A stretch of 64,000 nt of DNA from Brevibacterium sanguinis (GTDB taxonomy: Bacteria > Actinomycetota > Actinomycetes > Actinomycetales > Brevibacteriaceae), in NCBI RefSeq assembly GCF_003315415.1, contig NZ_QNSB01000003.1, positions 62,001 to 126,000 of the forward strand, read 5' to 3'. Both the position numbers and the translations under genes were made by a program. Under the pieces are notes generated by a model, which did not search any database, had not been told where the DNA came from, and saw only the letters and a program-made list of their open reading frames with translations. This document shows, piece after piece, positions 9,411 to 17,860 of the stretch. Position 1 is the first letter of the stretch. Each line of letters begins with the position of its first letter.

Positions 9411-12083
9411 TCAGCTGAGCAGCCGTCGCGTCGCGTCGATGCGGGTCGCGGTGGGCAGGACCTCGATCCGAGCGCTGAGGAGATGCGACTCGGTGACGGT
9501 GGCGACGATCGGATTGATCTCGAGCTCGACGATCTGGGGGTGGCGTTCGACGAGGACGGACAGCCGCTCGATCACCCCTTGGAGCGGGTCGATGTTCACC
9601 GGGGGCAGACCGCGGAAGCCGAACAGCCTCGGCGAGGACTTGACCGATCGGATCATCTCGACCGCATCCTTGTCCGTCAGCGGCGCCACCCGATGCTGGA
9701 CGTCGCCGAGGAGCTCGGTCGTGTCCCCGGCGAGGGAGAAGGAGAGCAGCGGGCCCAGCAGCGGGTCCTCGCCGGCGCGGATGACGCAGGGCACCCCGGG
9801 CGGCGCCATCGCCTGGACGTCGATCTGCGGCTCCTCGTCGCCGATCATCGTCCGGATGATGTCCTGGATCGCGAGGAAGTCGTCGCGGAGCTCGTCGGCG
9901 TTGGTGATGTTGAGGCGCACCCCGCCCAGCTCCATCCTGTGCCGCAGCGTTGCCGACACGGCCTTGAGCGCGACCGGGTAGCCGATGGCATCGGCCGCGG
10001 CGAGGGCCTCGTCCACCGAGGCGGCCGTGAGGTAGGGGAGGACCTCGATCCCGTAGCAGGAGAGGAGAGCCTGGGCCTGGTCCCGCTCGAGCGTCACGGG
10101 CCTGCCCGTCTCGGCTCCGGTCAGGGCCGACTCGATGATCGTGCGGACCCCCTTGTCGTCGAGATCCTCGATGTCGAGATAGCGTCCGTGGTCGGCGGCC
10201 CGCCACCGGGCGTACTCGGTCGCTCGAGCCAGCGCCCACACCGCGTCCTCGGGTCCGATATAGCTGGGGACCGTGTGGGGTGTGCGCGACCCCGAGTCGT
10301 CGGGCAGGTAGGTCGTCAGCTCGTCCTGGACGCCATGGATCCCGAGGAAGCACGCGACGGTCGTCTTCCGCGAGCGAGCCGCCGCCTCGGCGAGGTGGGC
10401 CGCGATCTCGCGTTCGTCGGCCCCGGCCGACGGGGTGAAGGTGACGATGACGGAGTCGACGTCCTCATCGGCGTACACGGCCTCGAGCTCGGCGCGGAAG
10501 GTGTCCGCCTCGACCTCGGGGTGCAGCGAGACCGGCTCGAGGTCGACGTGCAGGCCCTGCGCGCGGGCGCGCTGGACGATGAGCGTCGACATCGCCGCCG
10601 AGTTCCCGATCACCCCGACCCGCCGTCCGGCCGGCAGCTCCTGCGTGGAGAACACCTGCGCGAGGTCGAAGAGCTGGTGGATCGTGTCGGCCCTGATGAC
10701 CCCGGCCTGACCGAGCACCTGGTCGAGGGCGTGGGGGGCGAGCGAGGAGGTGCGCACCATGTGCCCGGGCGGCAGCTCACGGCCGGTGAGGTCCGATTTG
10801 ATGACGATGACGGGCTTGACGCGGGAGACGCGACGGGCGATGCGGGCGAACTTGCGCGGATTGCCGATCGACTCGAGGTAGAGCCCGACGGTCTTCGTCG
10901 CCGGGTCCTCCTCCCAGTACTGGAGGAGATCGTTGCCGGAGAGGTCGGCCCGGTTGCCGGCCGAGACGAACGTCGAGATGCCGAGGCCCCGCTTCTTCGC
11001 CGCCGCGAGCAGCGCCGTGCCCAGCGCCCCCGACTGGCTGAACAGCCCGAGGGTCCCCGACGCGGGGAGGAAGGGGGCGAGCGAGGCGTTGAGCGAGATG
11101 TCCTCGGCCTCGTTGACGAGGCCGAACGAGTTGGGACCGACGAGGCGCATTCCGTACGAGCGCGCGGTCGCCACCACCTGCCGCTGCAGCTCCGCCCCGG
11201 CCTCGCCGGTCTCGGCGAAGCCCGAGGAGATGACGAGGACGGCCTTGACACCGTGGGCGGCGCACTCCTGGACGACCTCGGTCGTCGCGGCGGCGGGCAC
11301 CGCGATCACGGCGAGGTCCGCGGTTCCCGGCAGCTCGGCGAGACTCCGGTAGGCCTGGACGCCGGCGATCTGGTCGACCTCGGGGTGGACGACCCACAGG
11401 TCGCCGGTGAAGTTCGCCGCGGTGATGTTGCGGATGAGGAGGTTGCCGGTGGAGTTGTGCTTGCGGCTGGCGCCGATGACCACCACCGAGGCGGGGTGGA
11501 GGACCATGCGCACGCTCTTCGCCTCGGCGCGGTGCTCCCGGGAGGCCTGGACCTCGATGGAGCGGGCGGTGGGATCGATGTCGAAGTTGACGGCGACCAC
11601 GCCGTCGTCGAAGCCGCGCGTGACCTCGTACCCGGCGGCCTGGAACACCTGGAGCATCGAGCGGTTCTGGGGCAGCACCTCGGCGGTGAAGCGCCGGATC
11701 CCCGACTCCCGGGCGGCCGCGGCGAGGTGCTCGAGGAGGATGGAGCCGACGCCGCGGCCCTGGTGCGCGTCGGCGATATTGAATGCGACCTCGGCGACGG
11801 CCGCGGAGATCTTGTCGTAGCGGCCGACCCCGATGATGTCCTCGCCGACGAGCATGACCAGCGCCACCCGGTCGTGGTAGTCGACGTTGACGAACCGGTC
11901 GAGGTCGCGCTTGGGCAGCTTCGGCAGCGGGGCGAAGAAGCGCAGGTAGATCGACTCGGGGGACTGAGCCTCGTGCATCCTGGCCAGCGCCTCGGCATCG
12001 TCGGGGACGATGGGGCGCAGGTGTGCTGTTCCGCCGTCCCGCAGGACGACATCGGCTTCCCAGGAATGCGGATACTGCTCCAT
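9411..12083 (-). CDS. pat: GNAT acetyltransferase fused to acyl-CoA synthetase-like (Pat-type) domains
   Basis: 890-residue multidomain protein. Residues ~1-165 are a GNAT acetyltransferase with the acetyl-CoA loop HQGRGVGSILLEHL. Then come a CoA-binding Rossmann domain (VVVIGASRKHNSTGN), succinyl-CoA-synthetase-like flavodoxin folds (GPNSFGLVN, SQSGALGTALL, SAGNRADLSGNDLL) and a C-terminal ATP-grasp domain. The segment that should carry the phospho-histidine of ADP-forming acyl-CoA synthetases (S-H-T-G-A-L-A) reads V-R-T-S-S-L-A here, so His is replaced by Arg. That supports a regulatory role as a Pat-type protein lysine acetyltransferase, which in other bacteria controls acetyl-CoA synthetase. 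I chose ATG 12083 because a TATGCT box sits 6 nt before it; the in-frame extension upstream is low-complexity repeat. Confidence 0.85.
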   Translation of the reverse strand: MEQYPHSWEADVVLRDGGTAHLRPIVPDDAEALARMHEAQSPESIYLRFFAPLPKLPKRDLDRFVNVDYHDRVALVMLVGEDIIGVGRYDKISAAVAEVAFNIADAHQGRGVGSILLEHLAAAARESGIRRFTAEVLPQNRSMLQVFQAAGYEVTRGFDDGVVAVNFDIDPTARSIEVQASREHRAEAKSVRMVLHPASVVVIGASRKHNSTGNLLIRNITAANFTGDLWVVHPEVDQIAGVQAYRSLAELPGTADLAVIAVPAAATTEVVQECAAHGVKAVLVISSGFAETGEAGAELQRQVVATARSYGMRLVGPNSFGLVNEAEDISLNASLAPFLPASGTLGLFSQSGALGTALLAAAKKRGLGISTFVSAGNRADLSGNDLLQYWEEDPATKTVGLYLESIGNPRKFARIARRVSRVKPVIVIKSDLTGRELPPGHMVRTSSLAPHALDQVLGQAGVIRADTIHQLFDLAQVFSTQELPAGRRVGVIGNSAAMSTLIVQRARAQGLHVDLEPVSLHPEVEADTFRAELEAVYADEDVDSVIVTFTPSAGADEREIAAHLAEAAARSRKTTVACFLGIHGVQDELTTYLPDDSGSRTPHTVPSYIGPEDAVWALARATEYARWRAADHGRYLDIEDLDDKGVRTIIESALTGAETGRPVTLERDQAQALLSCYGIEVLPYLTAASVDEALAAADAIGYPVALKAVSATLRHRMELGGVRLNITNADELRDDFLAIQDIIRTMIGDEEPQIDVQAMAPPGVPCVIRAGEDPLLGPLLSFSLAGDTTELLGDVQHRVAPLTDKDAVEMIRSVKSSPRLFGFRGLPPVNIDPLQGVIERLSVLVERHPQIVELEINPIVATVTESHLLSARIEVLPTATRIDATRRLLS

Positions 12084-12089
12084 GCTCCC

Positions 12090-12095
12090 AGCATA
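12090..12095 (-). promoter_or_regulatory. -10 box of the acetyltransferase gene (leaderless type)
   Basis: TATGCT on the minus strand, 6 nt (gggagc) before the ATG. The corresponding -35 position falls in the middle of the 30-bp palindrome at 12103-12132. Confidence 0.5.
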
Positions 12096-12102
12096 GGCTC
12101 TG

Positions 12103-12132
12103 CGCGGCGCACGATCCGGATCGTGCGCCGCG
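12103..12132. promoter_or_regulatory. 30-bp perfect palindrome (candidate operator)
   Basis: A perfect two-fold palindrome centred between 12117 and 12118; its core is GCACGATCCGGATCGTGC. It covers the -35 region of the leftward acetyltransferase promoter, 20 bp from its start codon. A loopless palindrome of this length suits a dimeric repressor better than an RNA hairpin. Confidence 0.6.
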
Positions 12133-12154
12133 GGCGACCCGGCGCGTGAGCCGT

Positions 12155-12226
12155 AGGCCATCCCGGCCGTGCGCAGACGGGCCGTCCCGGCCGTGCGCGG
12201 GCGGGCCATCCCGAGCATGCCGGTGA
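12155..12226. repeat. Three imperfect 24-bp tandem repeats
   Basis: Units at 12155-12178, 12179-12202 and 12203-12226 share the frame (a/g)GGCC(a/g)TCCCG. The first two differ at four positions, the third at more. They lie between the palindrome and the DUF5998 promoter. Translation of this stretch would be low-complexity, so I treat it as non-coding. Confidence 0.7.
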
Positions 12227-12280
12227 CCGCACGGGGTGCGCGGCCACCATGCCGGCTGGGCGGTCCTCGCGCGGGTGGGG

Positions 12281-12286
12281 CACAAT
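12281..12286 (+). promoter_or_regulatory. -10-like box of the DUF5998 gene
   Basis: CACAAT followed by gggacat and the ATG at 12294: the same short -10-to-start geometry seen at other leaderless genes here, with C at the first position. Confidence 0.4.
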
Positions 12287-12293
12287 GGGACAT

Positions 12294-12881
12294 ATGGCTC
12301 TACCCGAAGTTCTCGTATCTGATCTGCAGTCGGCCGGCTACTATCCCCAGCTCACCCAGGGGATCCTGGCCGAGTCCCTGTTCGGCGAACCGGTTCTGGC
12401 CCACTTCGTCCACATCGACACGCACGTCGACATCGAATCGATCCACCGGCACGTGACCGCGTTCGTCCTCACCGAGACCCGGCTGCTCCTCGCCCACGTC
12501 GACGACGACCCCGATGCCGCGCCGGGATCGAAGCCGAAGGCCGTGACGAGCAGCGAGGACATCGAGCTCGAGCGCCTCGGCACCGTGATGGTCGGGCGCA
12601 CCTACGCCGAACCCGCCGCCTACCAGCCGGGGGACAGGCCCGTCGAGGTCTCGCTCACCCTGTCCTGGGGCGCGGCGCGGCGCATCGAGGCGTTCCCCGA
12701 GGCGTGCGGTGACCCCAACTGCATGGGCGATCACGGCTACGGCGGATCGATCTACTCCGAGGACGTCATGCTCCGCGTCTCCGCCGAGGCGGAGGGCCAG
12801 GAGGCCGTCGACAGGATCGCCGACTTCGCGGCGAAGCTGCGCGCGGCGGTCTTCCACGCCCGGCTGCGGTCGCGGCGCTGA
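12294..12881 (+). CDS. DUF5998 family protein
   Basis: 195-residue conserved actinobacterial protein of unknown function, matched by memory to DUF5998. It begins LPEVLVSDLQSAGYYPQLTQGIL and has a conserved Cys-containing stretch, ACGDPNCMGDHGYGG, near residue 145 that could bind metal. There is no signal peptide or membrane helix. In many actinobacteria this family sits directly before an alkaline-phosphatase-superfamily phosphodiesterase, as it does here with a 1-bp overlap, so a joint role is likely but undefined. ATG 12294 is preferred over ATG 12285 because of the upstream -10-like box. Confidence 0.75.
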   Translation: MALPEVLVSDLQSAGYYPQLTQGILAESLFGEPVLAHFVHIDTHVDIESIHRHVTAFVLTETRLLLAHVDDDPDAAPGSKPKAVTSSEDIELERLGTVMVGRTYAEPAAYQPGDRPVEVSLTLSWGAARRIEAFPEACGDPNCMGDHGYGGSIYSEDVMLRVSAEAEGQEAVDRIADFAAKLRAAVFHARLRSRR

Positions 12882-14074
12882 TGTCCGGCGCATCCGACGA
12901 GGAGTCGCAGTCGGGGCCCGGGCAGGGCAGGGCGCTCATGGGCCCGCCCGACTACTCCGGTCCGATCCTCTCCGACGTCGTCCCGGCCGCGGCGCTCAGC
13001 CTCGGCGCTGGTGAGATCTTCGACGTCGAGACCCGCCGGCGAGCCGAGCGGCTCGGCCTCGACCGAGAGGTGCGCACCGCCGTCGTCGTCCTCGTCGACG
13101 GACTGGGGGAGCGTCAGCTCACCCGCTACAGCGGATACACGCCCTTCTTCCGGTCGCTCGTCTCCGACCGCCGGACCCTCTCCGCCGGGTTCCCGTCGAC
13201 GACGGCCAACTCGCTGTCGTCACTGGCCACCGGACGGCTGCCGGGCAGCCATGGGGTCGTCGGCTACCGCGTCCTCGATCCCGCGCGCGACGCCGTGTTC
13301 AACCAGCTGACCTGGGACCTCGACGTCGATCCGATCACCTGGGTGCCCGATGCCACGCTGTTCGAGCGGCTGAGCGCGGCCGCCGTCGACGTCGTCAGCC
13401 TCGGTGAGGCGAAGTTCGCCGGACGCGGGCTCAACCGCGCCTCCCTGCGCGGCGGCCGGTTCCGGGCCTCGAAGACGCTCGAGGAGCGCTGCGCGCAGGC
13501 CGTCGCCGAGGTGCGCGCCCCCGGCCGTCGCCTCGTCTACCTCTACTGGGGCAACCTCGACAAGACCGGTCATGTGCACGGCTCCGACTCCGCGCAGTGG
13601 ACCGACGAGCTCGAGCACGTCGACCTCGCGCTCGCGCGTCTGGCCACGGACCTGCCGGGGGACTCGACGATGATCGTCACCGCTGACCACGGGATGGTCG
13701 ACATCCCCCACGAGAAGCGGCTCGACGTCGTCGACGCCCCCGAGCTGCGCTCCGGGGTGCGGCACATCGGCGGGGAGCCGCGTGCGCTCCATGTCTATGC
13801 CGAGCCCGGTGCCGAGGCGGACGTCCTCGCGGCCTGGACCGACACGGTGGCCGGGCGCGCCCTCGTGCTCTCGGGCTCCTCCGCCGTCGAGCGCGGGTAC
13901 TTCGGGCCCGTCGACCCGAGGGTGCGGGGGAGGATCGGCGACGTCATGGTCATCTGCCACGAGGACTTCGCCGTCGTCGACTCCGCGAACGAGTCGCCCT
14001 CGGCCCTCGCCCTCATCGGCCATCACGGGTCGACGACGGCACGGGAGCTGGAGATCCCCCTCCTGGTGGTGTGA
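12881..14074 (+). CDS. Alkaline phosphatase-superfamily nucleotide pyrophosphatase/phosphodiesterase
   Basis: 397-residue type I phosphodiesterase/nucleotide pyrophosphatase-like enzyme. The metal and nucleophile positions of the superfamily are visible: Asp in VVVLVDGLGE, the Thr/Ser nucleophile in GFPSTTANSLSSLATG, Asp-His in VTADHGMVDIP and a late His pair in LIGHHGST. There is no signal peptide, so it probably acts in the cytosol on a nucleotide or phosphonate-type substrate. It starts on the last base of the DUF5998 stop codon. Its 3' end overlaps the convergent gtrA-like gene by 62 bp. Confidence 0.85.
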   Translation: MSGASDEESQSGPGQGRALMGPPDYSGPILSDVVPAAALSLGAGEIFDVETRRRAERLGLDREVRTAVVVLVDGLGERQLTRYSGYTPFFRSLVSDRRTLSAGFPSTTANSLSSLATGRLPGSHGVVGYRVLDPARDAVFNQLTWDLDVDPITWVPDATLFERLSAAAVDVVSLGEAKFAGRGLNRASLRGGRFRASKTLEERCAQAVAEVRAPGRRLVYLYWGNLDKTGHVHGSDSAQWTDELEHVDLALARLATDLPGDSTMIVTADHGMVDIPHEKRLDVVDAPELRSGVRHIGGEPRALHVYAEPGAEADVLAAWTDTVAGRALVLSGSSAVERGYFGPVDPRVRGRIGDVMVICHEDFAVVDSANESPSALALIGHHGSTTARELEIPLLVV

Positions 14075-14516
14075 GCACCAGGACCTCGCGCGCCGGGGAC
14101 CCCGACGGCACTCGGAAGAGGACGAAGCGGTACATGAGGTAGCGGAAGACGTTGCCCAGAGCCACGCCGACGACGTTCGCGGAGATGTTGTCGGCCAGCG
14201 GCGACGTCCAGCCGATGACGTAATGGGACACGACGAGGCACAGTCCCGCGATCGCCAGGCCCACCGCGTTGACCGCGTAGAAGCCGAGCGCCTCGCGCAG
14301 GGGACGATCGGTGCGACCGTCGCGGAACGTCCACAGCCGCGAACCCAGCCACGAGACGGTCGTGGCACACGCGACGGAGGCGATCTTGGGGATGAGGGGA
14401 CCGACGTCGGTGGTGAACAGCAGCAGGTTGAACGTCCCGAGGTCGACGAGGAAGGCGATGCTGCCGACCGTCCCGAACTTCGCGAGCCGGAAGGCCTCCG
14501 TGCGTCGACGCCCCAT
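14013..14516 (-). CDS. GtrA-family membrane protein
   Basis: 167-residue polytopic protein with four predicted membrane helices (about residues 12-32, 42-60, 78-98, 108-130). It has the GtrA-type opening KFGTVGSIAFLVDLGTFNLLL and FRYLMYRFVLF near the end. GtrA relatives help move polyprenyl-phosphate-linked sugars across the membrane for wall polysaccharides. A GAGGGAGGG site precedes the ATG. The same family lies next to purK in mycobacteria. The C-terminal ~35 residues are disordered and encoded within the phosphodiesterase overlap. Confidence 0.85.
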   Translation of the reverse strand: MGRRRTEAFRLAKFGTVGSIAFLVDLGTFNLLLFTTDVGPLIPKIASVACATTVSWLGSRLWTFRDGRTDRPLREALGFYAVNAVGLAIAGLCLVVSHYVIGWTSPLADNISANVVGVALGNVFRYLMYRFVLFRVPSGSPAREVLVLTPPGGGSPAPVPSSTRDGR

Positions 14517-14658
14517 GACCCTCCCTCACGCGCTCCGGTCGTGGACCGTCGATGTGCCGAAGGCACCGGGTCACGCCTGCGCTCCCATGATACGTCGGTG
14601 ACGAGCCGACGACGGATCCGTGAGCGATGTCGGTCCCCGCAGGAGCGGGTGCGCCCGT

Positions 14659-14664
14659 TAGACT
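14659..14664 (+). promoter_or_regulatory. -10 box of purK (leaderless type)
   Basis: TAGACT, then ggggcg, then the GTG start of purK at 14671. The 6-nt gap excludes a Shine-Dalgarno site. Confidence 0.55.
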
Positions 14665-14670
14665 GGGGCG

Positions 14671-15882
14671 GTGACTTTTCCTCGTGTCGGTGTCATTGGC
14701 GGTGGCCAATTGGCACGTATGCTCGCCCCGGCCGCAGAAGCCCTCGGAATCCGGTTCTCGGTCCTCGCCGAATCAGCGGACGCCCCTGCCACCCAGGTCA
14801 TCAGCGAGGTGACCGTCGGTGACTACACGGACTACGCGACCCTCAAGGCCTTCGCCGAGACCGTCGACGTCGTGACCTTCGACCACGAGCACGTGCCCCC
14901 CGAGCACCTCGCGGCTCTCGCCGAGGCGGGACACGCCGTGCGCCCCGGACCCCAGGCGCTCATCTTCGCCCAGGACAAGATCCGCATGCGGACGAAGATG
15001 GACGAGCTCGGCCTGCCCAATCCCGAATGGGCGACGATCACCTCGCTGGCCGACGCCGAGGCATTCGCCGAGCGAGTCGGCTTCCCGTTCGTCCTCAAGA
15101 CCCCGCGCGGCGGCTATGACGGCAAGGGCGTGAGAGTCGTCGAGGGCCTCGCCGAGGTCGACGAGTGGCTGCGGGAGACCTCGCCTCTGCTCGCCGAGGA
15201 GAAGGTCGACTTCACCAGGGAGCTCGCCGTCATGGTCGGCCGGTCCCCGATGGGCCAGACCGCCGTGTGGCCGGTCGTCGAGACCTGGCAGCAGAACGGG
15301 GTGTGCAAGGAGGCGATCGCCCCCGCCCCCGGACTGAGCGCGGAGCGGGCCACCGCGATCACCGAGGCGATCCTCACCGTCGCCGGGGCCCTCGAGGTCA
15401 CCGGGGTGATGGCGATGGAGATGTTCGAGACCGCCGAGGGCTTCCTTATCAACGAGTTCGCGATGCGACCCCACAACACCGGCCACTGGACCCAGGACGG
15501 CGCGGTGACCAGCCAGTTCGAGCAGCACCTGCGCGCCGTCCTCGACCTGCCGCTCGGCAGTCCCGCGGCCCGGGAGGAGGTGTCGGTGATGGTCAACGTC
15601 CTCGGCGCCGACCACGAGGACCTCTACCAGCCCTACTTCCACGTCATGGCCCACGACCCGGAGGTCAAGGTCCACCTCTACGGCAAATCGGTCCGCCCCG
15701 GACGCAAGGTCGGCCACGTCAACGCCTACGGCGCCGACAGGGACGCGGTGCTCGCCCGCGCCCGCCACGCCGCCGACTTCATCGCCGGGATCGATCCCGA
15801 CCCCTACCCCGACCGGCCCGCCCCGGTCGACCTCGACGCCCTCAGCGCCGAGGCGCCGGCACTCGAGAAGGACCCACGATGA
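14671..15882 (+). CDS. purK: 5-(carboxyamino)imidazole ribonucleotide synthase
   Basis: 403-residue ATP-grasp enzyme of de novo purine synthesis, converting AIR, bicarbonate and ATP to N5-CAIR. It shows the N-terminal [24 protein letters not shown], the ATP-grasp core [19 protein letters not shown] and [14 protein letters not shown], all diagnostic of PurK. The GTG start follows a leaderless-type promoter. The stop overlaps the purE start by 4 bp, so the two consecutive pathway enzymes are coupled. Confidence 0.95.
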   Translation: MTFPRVGVIGGGQLARMLAPAAEALGIRFSVLAESADAPATQVISEVTVGDYTDYATLKAFAETVDVVTFDHEHVPPEHLAALAEAGHAVRPGPQALIFAQDKIRMRTKMDELGLPNPEWATITSLADAEAFAERVGFPFVLKTPRGGYDGKGVRVVEGLAEVDEWLRETSPLLAEEKVDFTRELAVMVGRSPMGQTAVWPVVETWQQNGVCKEAIAPAPGLSAERATAITEAILTVAGALEVTGVMAMEMFETAEGFLINEFAMRPHNTGHWTQDGAVTSQFEQHLRAVLDLPLGSPAAREEVSVMVNVLGADHEDLYQPYFHVMAHDPEVKVHLYGKSVRPGRKVGHVNAYGADRDAVLARARHAADFIAGIDPDPYPDRPAPVDLDALSAEAPALEKDPR

Positions 15883-16418
15883 CCGCAGAGAACCCGACAC
15901 CCCCGGCCGCCGCCTCGGCGAGCGCACCCGCCGTGGCCATCGTCATGGGCTCGGACTCGGACTGGCCGACGATGCAGGCCGCCGCCGAGGCGCTGACGCA
16001 GCTCGGCATCGACTCCTCGGCCGAGGTCGTCTCCGCGCACCGGATGCCCGAGGACATGGTCGAATGGGCGAAGACCGCGGCCGATCGCGGGATCCGCGTC
16101 ATCATCGCGGGAGCCGGGGGCGCGGCCCACCTGCCGGGCATGATCGCCTCGCTGACCTCGCTGCCGGTCATCGGCGTGCCGGTGCCGCTGCGGCACCTCG
16201 ACGGGATGGACTCCCTGCTCTCGATCGTGCAGATGCCCGGGGGGATCCCCGTCGCCACCGTCTCCATCGGGGGCGCGAAGAACGCCGGCCTCCTCGCCGC
16301 CCGCATCCTCGCCGCCGGAGACACCGAGGATGCCCTCGAGCTGCGCTCCCGGCTCGACGACCATCGCCGGGAGCTGCGTCAGGTCGCCCTCGACAAGGGG
16401 CGTGCCCTGCGGCAATAA
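15879..16418 (+). CDS. purE: 5-(carboxyamino)imidazole ribonucleotide mutase
   Basis: 179-residue class I PurE that isomerises N5-CAIR to CAIR, the step after PurK. The mutase signature is complete: [19 protein letters not shown] (active-site His), [13 protein letters not shown] and [30 protein letters not shown]. An Ala/Pro-rich extension of about 20 residues precedes the domain. The ATG lies in the purK stop (ATGA). Confidence 0.95.
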   Translation: MTAENPTPPAAASASAPAVAIVMGSDSDWPTMQAAAEALTQLGIDSSAEVVSAHRMPEDMVEWAKTAADRGIRVIIAGAGGAAHLPGMIASLTSLPVIGVPVPLRHLDGMDSLLSIVQMPGGIPVATVSIGGAKNAGLLAARILAAGDTEDALELRSRLDDHRRELRQVALDKGRALRQ

Positions 16419-16455
16419 TGAGATCACTTAACAACTGATCAGTACGAGGAGTGCG

Positions 16456-17604
16456 ATGTTCGATCTCTACCAGCCGACCGAGGAGCACGAGGAGATCCGG
16501 GCCGCAGTCCGGGCCGTCGTCGACGACAAGATCGCGCCGTTCGCCGCCGAGGTCGACGCCGAGCCGCGCTACCCGCAGGAGGCGCACGACGCCCTCGTCG
16601 ACACGGACTTCTTCGCCGCTCACATCCCCGAGGAGTACGGGGGAGTGGGTGCCGACGCGCTCGCCGTGTCGATCATCATCGAAGAGGTCGCACGAGGCTG
16701 CGCCGCATCGTCCCTCATCCCCGCCGTCAATAAGCTCGGCAGCCTCCCGGTGCAGCTGGGCGGCAGCGCGGAGATCAGGCAGCGGTACCTGCCGGCGGTG
16801 GCGCGCGGAGAGGCGGGATTCTCCTACGGACTGTCCGAGCGCGAAGCCGGGTCCGACACGGCCTCGATGAGAACCCGAGCCGTCCGCGACGGCGACGACT
16901 GGGTGCTCAACGGAGTGAAGACGTGGATCACCAACGCCGGGATCTCCGAGTACTACACGGTGATGGCCGTCACGGACCCCGACGGCCCGCGCGGCCGCAA
17001 CATCACCGCCTTCGTCGTCGAGAAGTCCGATCCCGGCTTCACCTTCGGGAGCAAGGAGCGCAAGCTCGGCATCAAGGGATCGCCCACCCGCGAGCTCTTC
17101 TTCGAGAACGTGCGACTGCCCGGCGATCGCGTCATCGGCGAGGTCGGCGCAGGACTCAAGCTCGCCCTGTCGACCCTCGACCACACCCGGGTGACGATCG
17201 CGGCCCAGGCCGTCGGCATCGCCCAGGGGGCGCTCGACTACGCCCTGGGCTACGTCAGGGAGCGCAAGCAGTTCGGCAAGCGCATCGCCGACTTCCAGGG
17301 CATCCAGTTCATGCTCGCCGACATGGGCATGAAGCTCGAGGCCGCGCGTCAGCTCACCTACGCCGCCGCGGCCAAGAGTGAGCGCGGCGACTCCGACCTC
17401 AGCTACTTCGGCGCCGCCGCCAAGGCCTTCGCCTCCGACGCGGCGATGGAGATCACGACCGACGCCGTGCAGCTCCTCGGCGGGGCCGGCTACGTCGTCG
17501 ACCATCCCGTCGAGCGGATGATGCGCGATGCCAAGATCACCCAGATCTACGAGGGCACGAATCAGATCCAGCGCCTCGTCATGGGCCGCAAGCTGCTCGG
17601 CTGA
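16456..17604 (+). CDS. Acyl-CoA dehydrogenase
   Basis: 382-residue flavoprotein dehydrogenase of the short/branched-chain acyl-CoA type. It carries the FAD/substrate signature YGLSEREAGSDTASM, WITNAG, the C-terminal helical bundle with ERKQFGKRIADFQGIQ, and the catalytic base Glu366 in YEGTNQIQRLVMGRKLL. Length is normal. A GAGGAGTGCG site precedes the ATG. The 37-bp gap after purE contains the 10-bp palindrome ACTGATCAGT (16434-16443), possibly a regulator site. Neighbourhood to purKE is common in actinobacteria without a known metabolic link. Chain-length preference is not predictable. Confidence 0.92.
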   Translation: MFDLYQPTEEHEEIRAAVRAVVDDKIAPFAAEVDAEPRYPQEAHDALVDTDFFAAHIPEEYGGVGADALAVSIIIEEVARGCAASSLIPAVNKLGSLPVQLGGSAEIRQRYLPAVARGEAGFSYGLSEREAGSDTASMRTRAVRDGDDWVLNGVKTWITNAGISEYYTVMAVTDPDGPRGRNITAFVVEKSDPGFTFGSKERKLGIKGSPTRELFFENVRLPGDRVIGEVGAGLKLALSTLDHTRVTIAAQAVGIAQGALDYALGYVRERKQFGKRIADFQGIQFMLADMGMKLEAARQLTYAAAAKSERGDSDLSYFGAAAKAFASDAAMEITTDAVQLLGGAGYVVDHPVERMMRDAKITQIYEGTNQIQRLVMGRKLLG

Positions 17605-17646
17605 GCGAGCTCCGCGGGGCGGCGCCGGGAGGCCGTGAGCGAAACG

Positions 17647-17668
17647 ACATGCCTGGACGGCGGCATGT
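17647..17668. terminator. Small inverted repeat after the acyl-CoA dehydrogenase gene
   Basis: ACATGCC and GGCATGT with an 8-nt loop, 43 bp after the stop. The stem is only 7 bp, so this is weak. Confidence 0.3.
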
Positions 17669-17860
17669 GCGCGGCTGGGGCGGCCTCAGCAGTCACAATG
17701 GATGGACACAGTCGACTCCCCGCTTGGTCTGGGACAGTTGACGCTGTGAGCGACGGCGCGGGCGCACGCGATGCTCTCCACGGGGATCCTCGCGGCCCCG
17801 TCCGGGCCGTTGCAGTGCAGGACCCGCCGTCAGGTGCCCGACGAGGCAGAAGGAAGCTCA

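Noticed and set aside
12084..12293. N-terminal extension of the acetyltransferase up to an ATG at 12293
   Set aside because: The added 70 residues are encoded by tandem repeats and a palindrome, do not resemble the GNAT family, and a -10 box lies just before ATG 12083.
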